A DNA stretch of 64,000 nucleotides, taken from NCBI RefSeq assembly GCF_014199935.1, contig NZ_JACHOP010000015.1, forward strand, positions 52,884-116,883, read 5' to 3'. Made by a program: the position numbers and the translations under genes. Positions 19,355-29,182 of the stretch are shown here, piece after piece. The stretch's first letter is position 1; each line of letters opens with the position of its first letter. The DNA comes from Methylorubrum rhodinum. Its GTDB lineage: Bacteria > Pseudomonadota > Alphaproteobacteria > Rhizobiales > Beijerinckiaceae. The notes beneath the pieces were generated by a model that was not told where the DNA came from, made no database searches, and saw only the letters and a list, made by a program, of their open reading frames with translations.

Positions 19355-19779
19355 TGGACGTCGTGATCTACCACAATGAGGCCTGCGGCACGTCCTGCAA
19401 CACGCTAGCGATGATCCGAAATGCCGGCATCGAGCCGCACGTCGTCGAGTACCTGAAGACGCCTCCGACACGGGCGCTCCTGTGCTGGCTGATCGACCGG
19501 GCCGGGATCACCGTGCGCGGCCTCCTGCGCGCGAAGGGCACGCCCTATGCGGAGTTGGGGCTCTCCGATCCGTCGCTGACCGACGACCAGCTGCTCGACG
19601 CGATGATGGAGCACCCGATCCTGATCAACCGGCCGCTCGTGGTCAGCCCGAAAGGCGTGCGCCTCTGCCGTCCCTCCGAGGCCGTTCTGGATCTCGTGCC
19701 GGCGCAGCGGGGCGAGTTCGTGAAGGAGGATGGCGAGCGCGTCACCGACGAGCACGGTCGCCGCGTCGCCACCGCTTGA
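19351..19779 (+). CDS. arsC: Glutaredoxin-dependent arsenate reductase ArsC
   Basis: 142-residue ArsC of the thioredoxin-fold type. IYHNEACGTSCNTLAMIRNAG holds the catalytic Cys12; LLRAKGTPYAELGL and HPILINRPLVVSPKGVRLCRPSEAVLDLV are the substrate-binding regions with the expected Arg residues. An extra Cys16 occurs where many homologues have Arg or Lys. Having a second, mechanistically different reductase directly upstream is a common feature of expanded ars operons. Start at the first ATG of ATGATG, overlapping the upstream stop. Confidence 0.93.
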   Translation: MMDVVIYHNEACGTSCNTLAMIRNAGIEPHVVEYLKTPPTRALLCWLIDRAGITVRGLLRAKGTPYAELGLSDPSLTDDQLLDAMMEHPILINRPLVVSPKGVRLCRPSEAVLDLVPAQRGEFVKEDGERVTDEHGRRVATA

Positions 19780-19787
19780 GGAATCCC

Positions 19788-20852
19788 ATGAGCACGTTCG
19801 AGCGCTACCTGACCATCTGGGTCGCCCTCTGCATCGTGGCCGGCATCGCGCTCGGCCACGTCATGCCAGGCGCCTTCCACGCTGTCGGCGCCGCCGAGAT
19901 CGCCAAGGTGAACCTGCCTGTCGCGGTGCTGATCTGGCTCATGGTCATCCCCATGCTGCTCAAGATCGACTTCGCTTCGTTGCGCCACGTCGGTCGGCAC
20001 TGGCGCGGCATCGGCGTGACGCTCTTCATCAACTGGGCCGTCAAGCCGTTCTCGATGGCGCTGCTGGGCTGGCTGTTCATCGGCTACCTGTTCCGGCCCT
20101 ACCTGCCGGCCGACCAGATCGACAGCTACATCGCCGGCCTGATCATCCTGGCGGCAGCGCCCTGCACCGCGATGGTGTTCGTGTGGTCGAACCTGACGCG
20201 CGGCGAGCCGCACTTCACGCTTAGCCAGGTCGCGCTGAACGATACGATCATGGTCGTCGCTTTCGCGCCGATCGTCGGCTTGTTGCTCGGGCTCTCGGCC
20301 ATCACCGTCCCTTGGGGCACGCTGGTCCTCTCGGTCGTGCTCTACATCGTCATCCCGGTTGTGATCGCGCAGGTGATCCGGCGCAGCCTGCTGGCCTCGG
20401 GCGGGCAGGCGGCCCTTAACCGGCTCCTGGCCAAGCTCGGCCCGATCTCGCTCGTGGCGCTCCTGGCCACGCTCGTCATGTTGTTCGGCTTCCAGGGCGA
20501 GCAGATCCTGGCGCAGCCCGCGGTCATCGGCCTGCTGGCTGTACCGATCCTCATCCAAGTGTACGCGAATTCCGGGCTGGCCTACCTCCTGAACCGGGCG
20601 GCCGGCGAGGAGCATTGCGTGGCTGGTCCCTCGGCGCTGATCGGTGCCTCGAATTTCTTCGAGCTGGCCGTGGCCACCGCCATCAGCCTGTTCGGGTTCA
20701 ACTCGGGCGCGGCTCTGGCTACTGTCGTCGGCGTTCTCATTGAGGTGCCGGTGATGCTGACGGTGGTCTGGATCGTGAACCGCTCCAAGGGGTGGTACGA
20801 GCGCGGCGCTTCACAGAGCGCGGCCCTCAAGCCTGCCTCTCGTGAGATCTGA
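19788..20852 (+). CDS. acr3: ACR3-family arsenite efflux permease
   Basis: Inner-membrane As(III) exporter of the Acr3/ArsB (BASS-like) family, 354 residues, about ten transmembrane helices. Diagnostic segments: VAVLIWLMVIPMLLKIDFASLRHVGRHWRG, LGWLFIGYLFRPYLP, the helix with the arsenite-binding Cys in LAAAPCTAMVFVWSNLTRG, and GPSALIGASNFFELAVATAISLFG. Start at ATG 19788, 9 bases after the arsC stop. The gene is full-length and is followed by an overlapping MFS gene that is broken. Confidence 0.95.
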   Translation: MSTFERYLTIWVALCIVAGIALGHVMPGAFHAVGAAEIAKVNLPVAVLIWLMVIPMLLKIDFASLRHVGRHWRGIGVTLFINWAVKPFSMALLGWLFIGYLFRPYLPADQIDSYIAGLIILAAAPCTAMVFVWSNLTRGEPHFTLSQVALNDTIMVVAFAPIVGLLLGLSAITVPWGTLVLSVVLYIVIPVVIAQVIRRSLLASGGQAALNRLLAKLGPISLVALLATLVMLFGFQGEQILAQPAVIGLLAVPILIQVYANSGLAYLLNRAAGEEHCVAGPSALIGASNFFELAVATAISLFGFNSGAALATVVGVLIEVPVMLTVVWIVNRSKGWYERGASQSAALKPASREI

Positions 20853-22038
20853 CGCCATCGGCCATCATCGTCTGCTGGTGATCAGCGCCCTGGGCGTAGT
20901 GCAGATCCTCGCCTGGGGCTCGTCGTTCTACCTGCTCGGCGTGCTCGCCGGCCCGATTGAGGCCGACACAGGCTGGGCGCTCGCCTGGGTCTTCGGCGGT
21001 CTGACCCTGGGTCTGCTCGTCGCCGGCCTAATCTCGCACAGCGTCGGCCGGCTCATCGGCGAACGCGGCGGCCGGCCGGTGCTGGCGGCCGCGGCCGTGG
21101 TGCTGGCTTGCGGGCTCGTTGTGATCGGCGCGGCGCCGTCGCTGCCCGTGTTCCTGGCAGGCTGGGCACTGCTCGGCCTCGGAATGGGCTGCGGGCTCTA
21201 CGATCCGGCCTTTGCAACGCTCGGCCGGCTCTACGGCGCGGAGGCGCGGCCTGCGATCACCACGCTGACGCTGTGGGGCGGCTTCGCCAGCACGGTCAGC
21301 TAGCCGCTATCGGCCTTCCTGCTCGACCATGTCAGCTGGCGAACCGTGTGTTTCATCTACGCCGGGCTGCAGCTCACGGTGTCGCTCACTCTGGTCCTCC
21401 GGCTCGTTCCGCCCGTGCCGGATCGGGCGGCCGACGCGGTGGCCGCTCCTCCGCCGGCCGTGGACCTTGCGCCGCGCGAGCGCTGCCCATTCCTGCTGAT
21501 GGCCGGTGTGTTGATCCTCGGCGGTGCGGTGATGAGCCTGTTCTCGGCACATGTGCTGACGCTTCTGCAGGCGCGGGGCGTGCCGCTGGCCTCGGCCGTC
21601 ACCTACGGCACGCTGATCGGGCCGTCCCAGGTCGCGGCTCGGGTGGTCGAGATGGCGTTCAAGGGCCGACATCATCCGCTTTGGACTCTGACGGTAGCGA
21701 TGAGCCTCGTCGCCATCGGAGTCTTGATGCTGGCCCTCGGCCTGCCGCTGGTCGCCCTGGCCGTCATCCTGTACGGCGCCGGCAACGGGATCTATTCGAT
21801 CGCGCGGGGTACGGTGCCACTCGCGCTCTTCGGTCCCGAGCGTTACGCGCCGCTGGTGGGACGGCTCGCTCGGCCGAGCCTGATCGCCCAGGCTCTCGCT
21901 CCTCCCCTAGGCGCCTCCGTGCTCGCTCAAGGTGGAGCCGGGGCCACGTTCGGCTTGCTCGCCGTCATGGCGCTGCTCAACGTCGGTTTAGTAGGCGCGC
22001 TTTGTCAGACGAAAAGAGGGAAGCGTGGCGCTTTTTGA
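20842..22038 (+). pseudogene. MFS transporter of the ars operon, interrupted by an in-frame TAG
   Basis: Major-facilitator protein starting at GTG 20842, overlapping the acr3 stop by 11 bases. The first part (154 codons, 4-5 helices) ends at TAG 21301-21303 after LWGGFASTVS; the same frame continues at once with PLSAFLLDHVSWRTVCFIYAG and seven further helices to TGA 22036-22038. Restoring one codon (TGG or CAG) gives a normal protein of about 398 residues. MFS members in ars operons export other arsenicals or arsenic-sugar conjugates; the exact type cannot be fixed. No frameshift is present. Either a recent nonsense mutation, a sequencing error or suppression explains it. Confidence 0.85.
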
Positions 22039-22461
22039 GGTGTGAGGGAAAACTCGAAGTACTGAAAAGTCAACTTCGGAGCACGTTACAAGCTTCCGGT
22101 GAATCTGAAGCGAACATCTGCTTCACATTCCGAGCCGAAGTAGCTGCCCGGCCGACGAAGAGCCGCCTTCGGGCAGCGCCGATCGGTGTTGCCACGATGG
22201 CATCGGCCAATAGCGGCGGTTCAGCCAGACCGAATTTCAATCTGAGACATCGCCTGATCTCCGCTCCGCCGAGATCGACGGGCCCTGTAACCTGCCAGCC
22301 TCGCCCTGGACGTCACCCCGCCTGGTAAGGCGCCCTTTCTCGTCCTGCGTGCTCGACGAGGGCGCCGGGAGTGAGAGGAAGGCCGGGACAGGATCGAGCC
22401 GGTGCGGATCGAGAGAGCGCCGCCTGAGCTCGGTCCCTCCTGCTCTCCTGGAATCTCGTCA
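22039..22461. other. Intergenic region before the methyltransferase-helicase gene
   Basis: A 423-base gap. Bases 22050-22200 are AT-richer and look like degenerate repeat debris. At 22329-22366 a strong stem can form (GGCGCC and CTCGTC pair with GACGAG and GGCGCC across a 9-base loop), possibly a terminator or leader structure. No gene supported. Confidence 0.35.
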
Positions 22462-25400
22462 ATGACCGCCCTCCCCTCCTCCGCCGCGACCTCAGTCGCG
22501 GCGGCGCATCTGCACGTCTCTTGTACCGATCAAGCCGCCGCGATCGTCACGGCTGCCCGTCTCCTCCAATCATGCCTGGAGCGCGGCGAACCGGTCGACG
22601 CCGCAGCCCTGCGCTCCACTATGGAGACCGCCTTCGGCGCGTCCGACGCGGCCGGTGCCTGGGACTGGAAGCTGGCCTATGAGGCAGGTGAGGCGGCGAC
22701 CGTGCTGTTCCTGCGCAAGTACGGTCGCGCGCTGTTCCGCGCGGTTCCCTCCCCGGTTGCGCGCCTCCGGCTTTTGTCGAAGATCGCCGGCCTTCTGCCC
22801 GCGCACACGCGGCGCTCCGCGGAGACGCTGACGCACCAGCAGTTCTCGACCCCCCTTCCCCTCGGGTTCGCCGCACTGACCGCCGCAGCGATCACCCCGG
22901 GCGATCGAATCCTCGAGCCCTCGGCCGGCACAGGACTTCTGGCCATCCTGGCCGAGATCGCCGGCGGCGTGCTCACGCTCAACGAACTCGCCGAGACCCG
23001 TGCCGGCATCCTGGCCTCCCTTTTCCCGTCGACCCCCCTCACCCGCTTCGACGCCGCTCAGATCGACGATCATCTCGATCCGGGCGTCACGCCCAGCGTC
23101 GTGTTGATGAACCCGCCCTTCTCGGTGCTCCCTGATGTCTCGGGCCGCATGTCCGACGCTGTCCTGCGCCACGTGGCCTCGGCGCTGGCTCGCCTGGCGC
23201 CCGGCGGCCGGCTTGTGACGATTACCAGGGCAGGCTTCTCGCCGGAAGCATCCGCGTGGCGCGACGCCTTCATCCGGCTGCAAGCCCAGGGCACCGTCGT
23301 GTTCACGGCGGCGGTCGACGGCGCCGTTTTCGCGCGCCACGGCACGACGATCGATACGCGGCTCACCGTCTTCGACAAGCGGCCGGCGGACGAGCCCACC
23401 CGCTTTCCGGCCTCGGCCGGCATGGCACCGGACGTCCCCACCCTTCTTGCCTGGATCGTGGAGAGGGTGCCGCCGCGGCTGCCGATCGCGGTACCGCCGC
23501 TCCCGCCGAGTACACCGATCGTCGACAGGCGGCCTGCCGGCGTGCTGCCAGGCGCCGCCGCCGTCCACCGACCCGCCCTCGCCCGCGCCTTGGTCGAGCT
23601 CAAGGGTGCCAAGCTGGTCTACGAGACCGTGGACGGGCAGCCCGACGACAAGGGCAGGCTGACGGAGGCCCTTTACGAGCCCTATGCTCTGCAGGCGATC
23701 CATATCCCGAGCGCACAGCTGCACCCCACCAAGCTTGTGCAATCGGCCGCGATGGCCTCGGTCGCGCCGCCGAAGCCCTCTTATCGCCCGCTGCTGCCGG
23801 CGAGCGTGGTCGCGGACGGCTTGCTCTCGGATGCCCAACTCGAGACCGTCATCTACGCCGGCGACGCACACGCCGTCCATCTGGCCGGATCGTGGACGGT
23901 CGATCCGACGTTCGACACCGTCGCCCCGGCGCCTGAGGACGCGGCGAGCGCGGTGCGCTTCCGTCGCGGCTTCATGCTCGGCGACGGCACCGGAACCGGC
24001 AAGGGCCGCCAAGTGGCCGGCGTCCTCCTCGACAATTGGCTCTCCGGCCGGCGCAAGGCGGTGTGGGTGTCGAAGTCCGATACCCTGGTCGAGGACGCAC
24101 AACGCGACTGGTCGGCACTCGGTCAGGAGCGCCTGCTGGTGACGCCGCTGTCGCGCTTCCCGCAGGGCAAGGCGATCGCGTTGCCGGAAGGCATCTTGTT
24201 CGCCACCTACGCCACCCTGCGCTCGGACGGGCGCGGCGAGAAAGTCTCCCGCGTCCGCCAGATCGTCGATTGGCTCGGCGCCGGCTTCGACGGCGTGATC
24301 GTCTTCGACGAGAGCCACGCCATGCAGAATGCGGCGGGGGGCAAGGGCGAGCGCGGCGACGTCGCCGCCTCGCAGCAAGGTCGGGCGGGACTACGCCTTC
24401 AGCACGCGCTGCCCGACGCCCGTGTGCTCTACGTCTCGGCGACGGGGGCAACAACGGCGCACAACCCTGCCTACGCTCAGCGCCTCGGTCTCTGGGGCGG
24501 GGCCGACTTTCCCTTCGCCACGCGTGCGGAGTTCGTCCAGGCGATCGAGGCGGGCGGCGTCGCTGCGATGGAGGTGTTGGCGCGCGATCTGCGGGCGCTA
24601 GGCCTCTATACAGCCCGCTCCCTGTCCTACGAGGGCGTCGCCTACGACCCGGTCGAGCATGCGCTGACGCCCGAGCAGACCGCGACCTACGACGCATATG
24701 CCGGGGCCTTTGCAATCATCCACGCCAACCTCGACGCGGCGATGCGGGCGGCCAACATCACGGGGACGTCTGGCACGCTGAACGCCCAAGCGAAATCCGC
24801 CGCGCGTTCGGCCTTCGAGTCGACCAAGCAGCGCTTCTTCGGCCATCTGCTGACCTCGATGAAGACGCCGGCGCTGATCCGGGCGATCGAGCGGGATCTG
24901 GCGGCGGGTGATGCCGCGGTCGTGCAGATCGTCTCGACCGGCGAGGCCCTGACCGAGAGGCGACTGGCCGAGATTCCGCCTGAGGAATGGGACGATCTCT
25001 CGATCGACGTGACGCCGCGAGAGTACGTGCTCGGATACCTCCAGCACGCCTTCCCGGTGCAGCTCTACGAGCCCTTCTCGGACAGCGAGGACAACCTCTC
25101 CTCCCGGCCGGTCGCGCGCGATGGCCAGCCGGTCTTCTGCCGCGAGGCGGTGGCGAGGCGCGACGCGCTGATCGAGCGGCTTGCCGCGCTCGACGCCGTG
25201 CCGGGCGCCCTCGACGCGATCGTGCAGCATTTCGGGACCGATCGCGTCGCCGAGGTCACCGGGCGCTCGCGCCGAATCGTGAGGAAGCGCGGTGCAGACG
25301 GCATCGACCGGCTCGCGGTCGAGAGGCGTGCGGCGGGCGCCAACCTTGCCGAAGCCGCGGCCTTCATGGACGATGTGAAGCGCGTCCTCGTGTTCTCGGA

Positions 25401-26823
25401 GGCGGGCGGCATCGGGCGGTCGTACCATGCGGATCTGGCGGCGAAGAACCGGCGGCTGCGGGTGCATTACCTGCTCGAGCCCGGCTGGAAGGCGGATGCG
25501 GCGATCCAGGGGCTCGGGCGGACTAACCGCACGAACCAGGCACAGCCGCCCCTGTTCCGGCCGGTCGCCACCGACGTCAAGGCCGAGAAACGCTTCCTCT
25601 CGACCATCGCCCGCCGACTCGACACGCTGGGGGCGATCACACGGGGTTCCCGCCAGACGGGTGGCCAGGGCCTGTTCCGGCCCGAGGACAACCTGGAGAG
25701 CGCCTACGCGCGCGACGCCCTTCGGCAACTCTACGGGCTGATCGTGCTCGGCAAGGTCGAGGGCTGCCCCCTCCACATCTTCGAGACTGCGACCGGCTTG
25801 AGGCTGACGGGCGAGACCGGAGGCCTCCTCGACGAGCTGCCGCCGATCACCACCTTCCTCAACCGGCTGCTGGCGCTGACCATTGCCCTGCAGGGCGTCT
25901 TGTTCGAGGCGTTCGAGGGTCTGCTCGCTGCCCGGATCGAGGGGGCGATCGCCAGCGGGCACTACGACGTTGGGCTGGAGACGCTGCAGGCGGAAAGCTT
26001 CACGGTCACCGATGACCGTGTCAGCCACGTCCATCACGGCACGGGTGCTCAGACGCGGCTGCTCACGATCACCCGACGCGAGCGTAACCGACCGTTAACC
26101 CTGACTGGCGGTCTCGACCTGATGTGCGAGCGCGGTGGCCGGCTTCTCGTCAACGATCGCTCCGGCCGCGCCGCCGTGCAGGTCTCGGCTCCAAGCGTGA
26201 TGCTCGACGACGGCTCGGTCGAGCGACGCGTGCGGCTTGTCCGACCCATGGAGACGCAGAGCCTGCCGGAGCGGCTGATAGCGGAGACACACTGGGTCGA
26301 TGCAGGGCGGGAGGCCTTCGCCGCGACCTGGGCGGCGGAGGTCGCCGGGGTAGCGCCCTTCACCGACTCGACCCTCCACATGGTCGCCGGGCTGCTGCTG
26401 CCCATCTGGAAGCGGCTGCCGGCCGACTCGACGCGGGTGTACCGGCTCAAGACCGACGCAGGCGCGCGCCTCATCGGGCGGCGCGTGTCACCGGCCTGGG
26501 CCGCCGCGGCACTGGCAATTGGGGGCGGGATCACGTTGTCGGCTGAGGCAGCCCACGCTGCTCTCCTCGAGGGACGGACGGTGCTCGACCTCGCTGACGG
26601 ACTCCAACTCCGCCGGGTGAGGGTGATGGGCGCGCACCGCATCGAACTCCTTGGCTTCACCATGCCAATGCGCGAGCGGCTGCGCGCGCAGGGCCTGTTC
26701 AGCGAGATCATCGCCTGGCGCCTGCGCTTCTTCGTGCCGATCGATGCCGGTGGCGTGACAGTGCTGGAAGAGCTTCTCAAGGCGCACCCGTTGACCCGCA
26801 TCGCGGACCGCGAGGCGGCGTGA
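22462..26823 (+). CDS. Methyltransferase-like/strawberry-notch family helicase fusion
   Basis: Very large (1,453 residues) conserved plasmid protein. The N-terminal part holds a class I methyltransferase-type fold: ILEPSAGTGLLAI (about 148-160) and VVLMNPPFSV (about 213-222), an N6-adenine-type NPPF motif. The centre is a strawberry-notch-type superfamily 2 helicase: LGDGTGTGKGRQ (near 506) and VFDESHAMQN (near 615). The second helicase lobe has EAGGIGRSYHAD and AIQGLGRTNRTNQAQPP (near 1015). A C-terminal region without known domain follows. Start at ATG 22462. These proteins are widespread on Rhizobiales plasmids and are thought to act on incoming or plasmid DNA; precise role unknown. Overlaps the toprim gene by one base. 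Confidence 0.88.
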   Translation: MTALPSSAATSVAAAHLHVSCTDQAAAIVTAARLLQSCLERGEPVDAAALRSTMETAFGASDAAGAWDWKLAYEAGEAATVLFLRKYGRALFRAVPSPVARLRLLSKIAGLLPAHTRRSAETLTHQQFSTPLPLGFAALTAAAITPGDRILEPSAGTGLLAILAEIAGGVLTLNELAETRAGILASLFPSTPLTRFDAAQIDDHLDPGVTPSVVLMNPPFSVLPDVSGRMSDAVLRHVASALARLAPGGRLVTITRAGFSPEASAWRDAFIRLQAQGTVVFTAAVDGAVFARHGTTIDTRLTVFDKRPADEPTRFPASAGMAPDVPTLLAWIVERVPPRLPIAVPPLPPSTPIVDRRPAGVLPGAAAVHRPALARALVELKGAKLVYETVDGQPDDKGRLTEALYEPYALQAIHIPSAQLHPTKLVQSAAMASVAPPKPSYRPLLPASVVADGLLSDAQLETVIYAGDAHAVHLAGSWTVDPTFDTVAPAPEDAASAVRFRRGFMLGDGTGTGKGRQVAGVLLDNWLSGRRKAVWVSKSDTLVEDAQRDWSALGQERLLVTPLSRFPQGKAIALPEGILFATYATLRSDGRGEKVSRVRQIVDWLGAGFDGVIVFDESHAMQNAAGGKGERGDVAASQQGRAGLRLQHALPDARVLYVSATGATTAHNPAYAQRLGLWGGADFPFATRAEFVQAIEAGGVAAMEVLARDLRALGLYTARSLSYEGVAYDPVEHALTPEQTATYDAYAGAFAIIHANLDAAMRAANITGTSGTLNAQAKSAARSAFESTKQRFFGHLLTSMKTPALIRAIERDLAAGDAAVVQIVSTGEALTERRLAEIPPEEWDDLSIDVTPREYVLGYLQHAFPVQLYEPFSDSEDNLSSRPVARDGQPVFCREAVARRDALIERLAALDAVPGALDAIVQHFGTDRVAEVTGRSRRIVRKRGADGIDRLAVERRAAGANLAEAAAFMDDVKRVLVFSEAGGIGRSYHADLAAKNRRLRVHYLLEPGWKADAAIQGLGRTNRTNQAQPPLFRPVATDVKAEKRFLSTIARRLDTLGAITRGSRQTGGQGLFRPEDNLESAYARDALRQLYGLIVLGKVEGCPLHIFETATGLRLTGETGGLLDELPPITTFLNRLLALTIALQGVLFEAFEGLLAARIEGAIASGHYDVGLETLQAESFTVTDDRVSHVHHGTGAQTRLLTITRRERNRPLTLTGGLDLMCERGGRLLVNDRSGRAAVQVSAPSVMLDDGSVERRVRLVRPMETQSLPERLIAETHWVDAGREAFAATWAAEVAGVAPFTDSTLHMVAGLLLPIWKRLPADSTRVYRLKTDAGARLIGRRVSPAWAAAALAIGGGITLSAEAAHAALLEGRTVLDLADGLQLRRVRVMGAHRIELLGFTMPMRERLRAQGLFSEIIAWRLRFFVPIDAGGVTVLEELLKAHPLTRIADREAA

Positions 26824-27896
26824 TGGACCGCGTCGCGATATCCGACCTGGCCCGCCGCCTCGGTGAGGAGGCCGAGGCGGTCTGCCGCCACTACCTCTCC
26901 AGGGGCCGACGTCAGGGTCGGTACTGGCGCGTCGGCGACGTCCACAACAGCCCGGGCTCGTCACTCTACGTGCGCCTGACCGGGCCGGTTTCCGGCAAGG
27001 GCCGGCGCGGCAAGTGGACCGACGCGGCCACTGGCGAGCACGGAGACCTTGTCGATCTGATCCGGCTCAATCTTGGCCACGACGATTGGCTCGAGACCCT
27101 GGACGAGGTGTGCGGCTTCCTGCGCTTGAAGCGGCCCGCCATGTCCAGCGCCGAGGCCTGCCGCGGGTCCGGCCTAGACGTGGTTCGGGATGCCTCGGAA
27201 GCCGCCAAGCGATTGTTCCGCATCGGCCGGCCTCTCGCTGGGACACCGGCTGCCACCTACCTCGCCGGCCGTGGGCTCGCCCACGCGCTCGCCGCGCCCG
27301 CCCTGCGCCACCATCCTCGCTGCTACCATCGCCTGACGTGCGGCACGACGCTCCAGCGCCCTGCCCTGCTGGCGGCCGTCACGGATCTGGGCGGGACGGT
27401 CACAGGGGTCGCTCGGACCTGGCTCGCCCGGGACGGACGTGGCAAGGCCGACTTGCCCGATCCGCGCCGGGCGCTCGGCCACCTGCTCGGCCACGGGGTC
27501 CGGTTCGCCGGGACCGGGCCGGGCGTAATGGTGGTTGGCGAGGGTCTGGAGACCGTGCTGTCGGTGAACCGCCTCCTGCCGGGCATTCCGGCGGTGGCCG
27601 CGCTCTCCGCCAGCCATCTCGCCGCCCTTCTCCTGCCGTCCGGTCTGCGCCGCCTCTATGTCGCCCGCGACGCCGATCAGGAGGGCTCGCGTGCCTACGA
27701 GACACTCCGAGCTCGGGCTTCAGCCGCGGGCGTCCCCGAGGTGTGGGAACTCGTCCCAGCGGAGGACGATTTCAACGCGGACCTGATGCGCCTCGGCCCG
27801 CGCGGCTTGGCCCTCCATCTGGCGCCCCAGATCGCCGAGGTGGATGCGACGGCCCATCTCCGCTTCGGTGGCGAACCGGCCGACTCGGTGACCTGA
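26823..27896 (+). CDS. Toprim-domain primase-like protein
   Basis: 357-residue protein with an N-terminal zinc-finger-less primase-type region (GRYWRVGDVHNSPGSSLYVRL, GKWTDAATGEHGDLVDLI) and a C-terminal toprim domain: VVGEGLETVLS (near 238) supplies the catalytic Glu and VARDADQEGS (near 279) the DxD. Such proteins are common next to the strawberry-notch gene on plasmids and could prime or process transferred single strands. Start at ATG 26823 overlaps the upstream TGA (TGATG); a GTG three bases earlier is possible. Activity not established. Confidence 0.85.
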   Translation: MDRVAISDLARRLGEEAEAVCRHYLSRGRRQGRYWRVGDVHNSPGSSLYVRLTGPVSGKGRRGKWTDAATGEHGDLVDLIRLNLGHDDWLETLDEVCGFLRLKRPAMSSAEACRGSGLDVVRDASEAAKRLFRIGRPLAGTPAATYLAGRGLAHALAAPALRHHPRCYHRLTCGTTLQRPALLAAVTDLGGTVTGVARTWLARDGRGKADLPDPRRALGHLLGHGVRFAGTGPGVMVVGEGLETVLSVNRLLPGIPAVAALSASHLAALLLPSGLRRLYVARDADQEGSRAYETLRARASAAGVPEVWELVPAEDDFNADLMRLGPRGLALHLAPQIAEVDATAHLRFGGEPADSVT

Positions 27897-28240
27897 TCCG
27901 GTCGCGAAGGGGGACGGCTCGCCGGTCTAACGGAATGCGCCGAGGTGTCCGAGAGAGCCGGCGCGGCGGCCCTTCCGAGAGGACGACCCATACCGAGCCG
28001 GTTGGCGCGTGCAACGGCCTCGCGATCGGCGATTTTCCGCCGCCGCCTTCAGGCGGCTTTGCAGCGCGAGGCAAAATCGCCCCCGCCGGCCGTCCTCCGC
28101 TGCCGCTGCGGCCCTCGCGCCCCATCGCGACCGCGTGCGATGGGGCCCCTCCCCGCTCGGGTGCGCGCGCCGTCCGATCCCGGTCCAGGTCGCCGTGAAG
28201 GCCGCGGCGGTCGCGGCTTCCCGGACCCGAAGGCGCTCCC
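27897..28240. promoter_or_regulatory. Long GC-rich leader upstream of the DUF2493 gene
   Basis: 344 bases without a supported gene. From about 28070 it parallels the DUF736 leader: a CCGTCCTCC...CTG block and, 40-50 bases before the ATG, AGGCCGCGGCGGTCGCGG. Several GC-rich inverted segments (for instance CCCCATCGC...GCGATGGGG at 28118-28146) could form hairpins. Confidence 0.45.
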
Positions 28241-29182
28241 ATGCTCGACCAAACCGATACCCACGCGTTCGCTACGGACCATTACGGCAACGGCCAGGGC
28301 GATCACCTCCTGCACGCGTTGCTGACGCATCATTACCGACCCTTCGAGCAGGACGCGGACCCGCGTCCCCTGCCCGAACCCGAGGCGGTCGAGGCGGCAA
28401 TCGTGGGTGCGATGAACGCGCTCACCGATCTGCTCACCGAGACCCGCCTCGAGGATGATGCCACAGACGTGCTCTGGGGCTTCGTCAATCTTTTCCAACG
28501 CCGCGTGGAGACCCTCGACCGCAAGCTAGACGACAACGAGGTGGCGCAGAAGCGCTCCCAGGGCGAGCAGGACGGATCCGAGGTGCGCTCGGTCGAGCTC
28601 GAACGGCTCATCGCCGAAGGGCTCAGCCTCACCGAGCGACGCAACGCCTTCGAGTTCACGAGGGACGCGGCAGCCGCATTCTACCGCGTTCAGACCGGCT
28701 CGCTCTGGCGCCCGCGCTCCGGCTCGCAGGTCAACCACCGCACCATGACGGCAGCGATGATCGATAGCCGTGACTTCCTGGCCGCCAAGCGTCGGGTGGA
28801 GACCGAGACTCTGGTGCCCCCGGGTCCGCGCATCGCCTTCACCGGCGGCAATGACTACCAAGACGTCGAGCGAATTTGGAGCGTTCTCGACCGGGTGATG
28901 GGGAAGCATCCGACGATGGTGTTGTTGCATGGCGGCAGCCCGAAGGGCGCCGAGCTGATCGCCGCGAAGTGGGCCGACGCGCGCAAGGTACCGCAGGTGG
29001 CGTTCCGGCCGAACTGGACGAAGCACGCCAAAGCAGCGCCCTTCCGTCGTAACGACGCGCTGCTTGAGGCGCTGCCGATCGGGGTCGTCGTGTTCCCCGG
29101 GAGTGGCATCAGTGAGAATCTCGCCGACAAGGCCCGCGCCAGGGGAATCCCGGTGCAGCGCGGCGTACGAGACGGCGCTTAG
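28241..29182 (+). CDS. DUF2493 (SLOG-superfamily) domain protein
   Basis: 313 residues. The N-terminal 190 residues are helical and acidic (EAAIVGAMNALTDLLTETRLEDD...). The C-terminal region, about 195-305, is the DUF2493 Rossmann-like domain (RIAFTGGNDYQDVERIWSVLDRVM, VLLHGGSPKGAELIAAKWA, VVVFPGSGISENLADKARARGIPV), a member of the nucleotide-binding SLOG group. The protein recurs on Rhizobiales plasmids with DUF736 and ArdC; function is unknown, with nucleotide or nucleotide-derivative binding likely. Confidence 0.88.
   Translation: MLDQTDTHAFATDHYGNGQGDHLLHALLTHHYRPFEQDADPRPLPEPEAVEAAIVGAMNALTDLLTETRLEDDATDVLWGFVNLFQRRVETLDRKLDDNEVAQKRSQGEQDGSEVRSVELERLIAEGLSLTERRNAFEFTRDAAAAFYRVQTGSLWRPRSGSQVNHRTMTAAMIDSRDFLAAKRRVETETLVPPGPRIAFTGGNDYQDVERIWSVLDRVMGKHPTMVLLHGGSPKGAELIAAKWADARKVPQVAFRPNWTKHAKAAPFRRNDALLEALPIGVVVFPGSGISENLADKARARGIPVQRGVRDGA

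Noticed and set aside
22570..24378. Minus-strand open frame of about 600 codons under the methyltransferase-helicase gene
   Set aside because: Shadow frame; composition typical of reversed high-GC codons.
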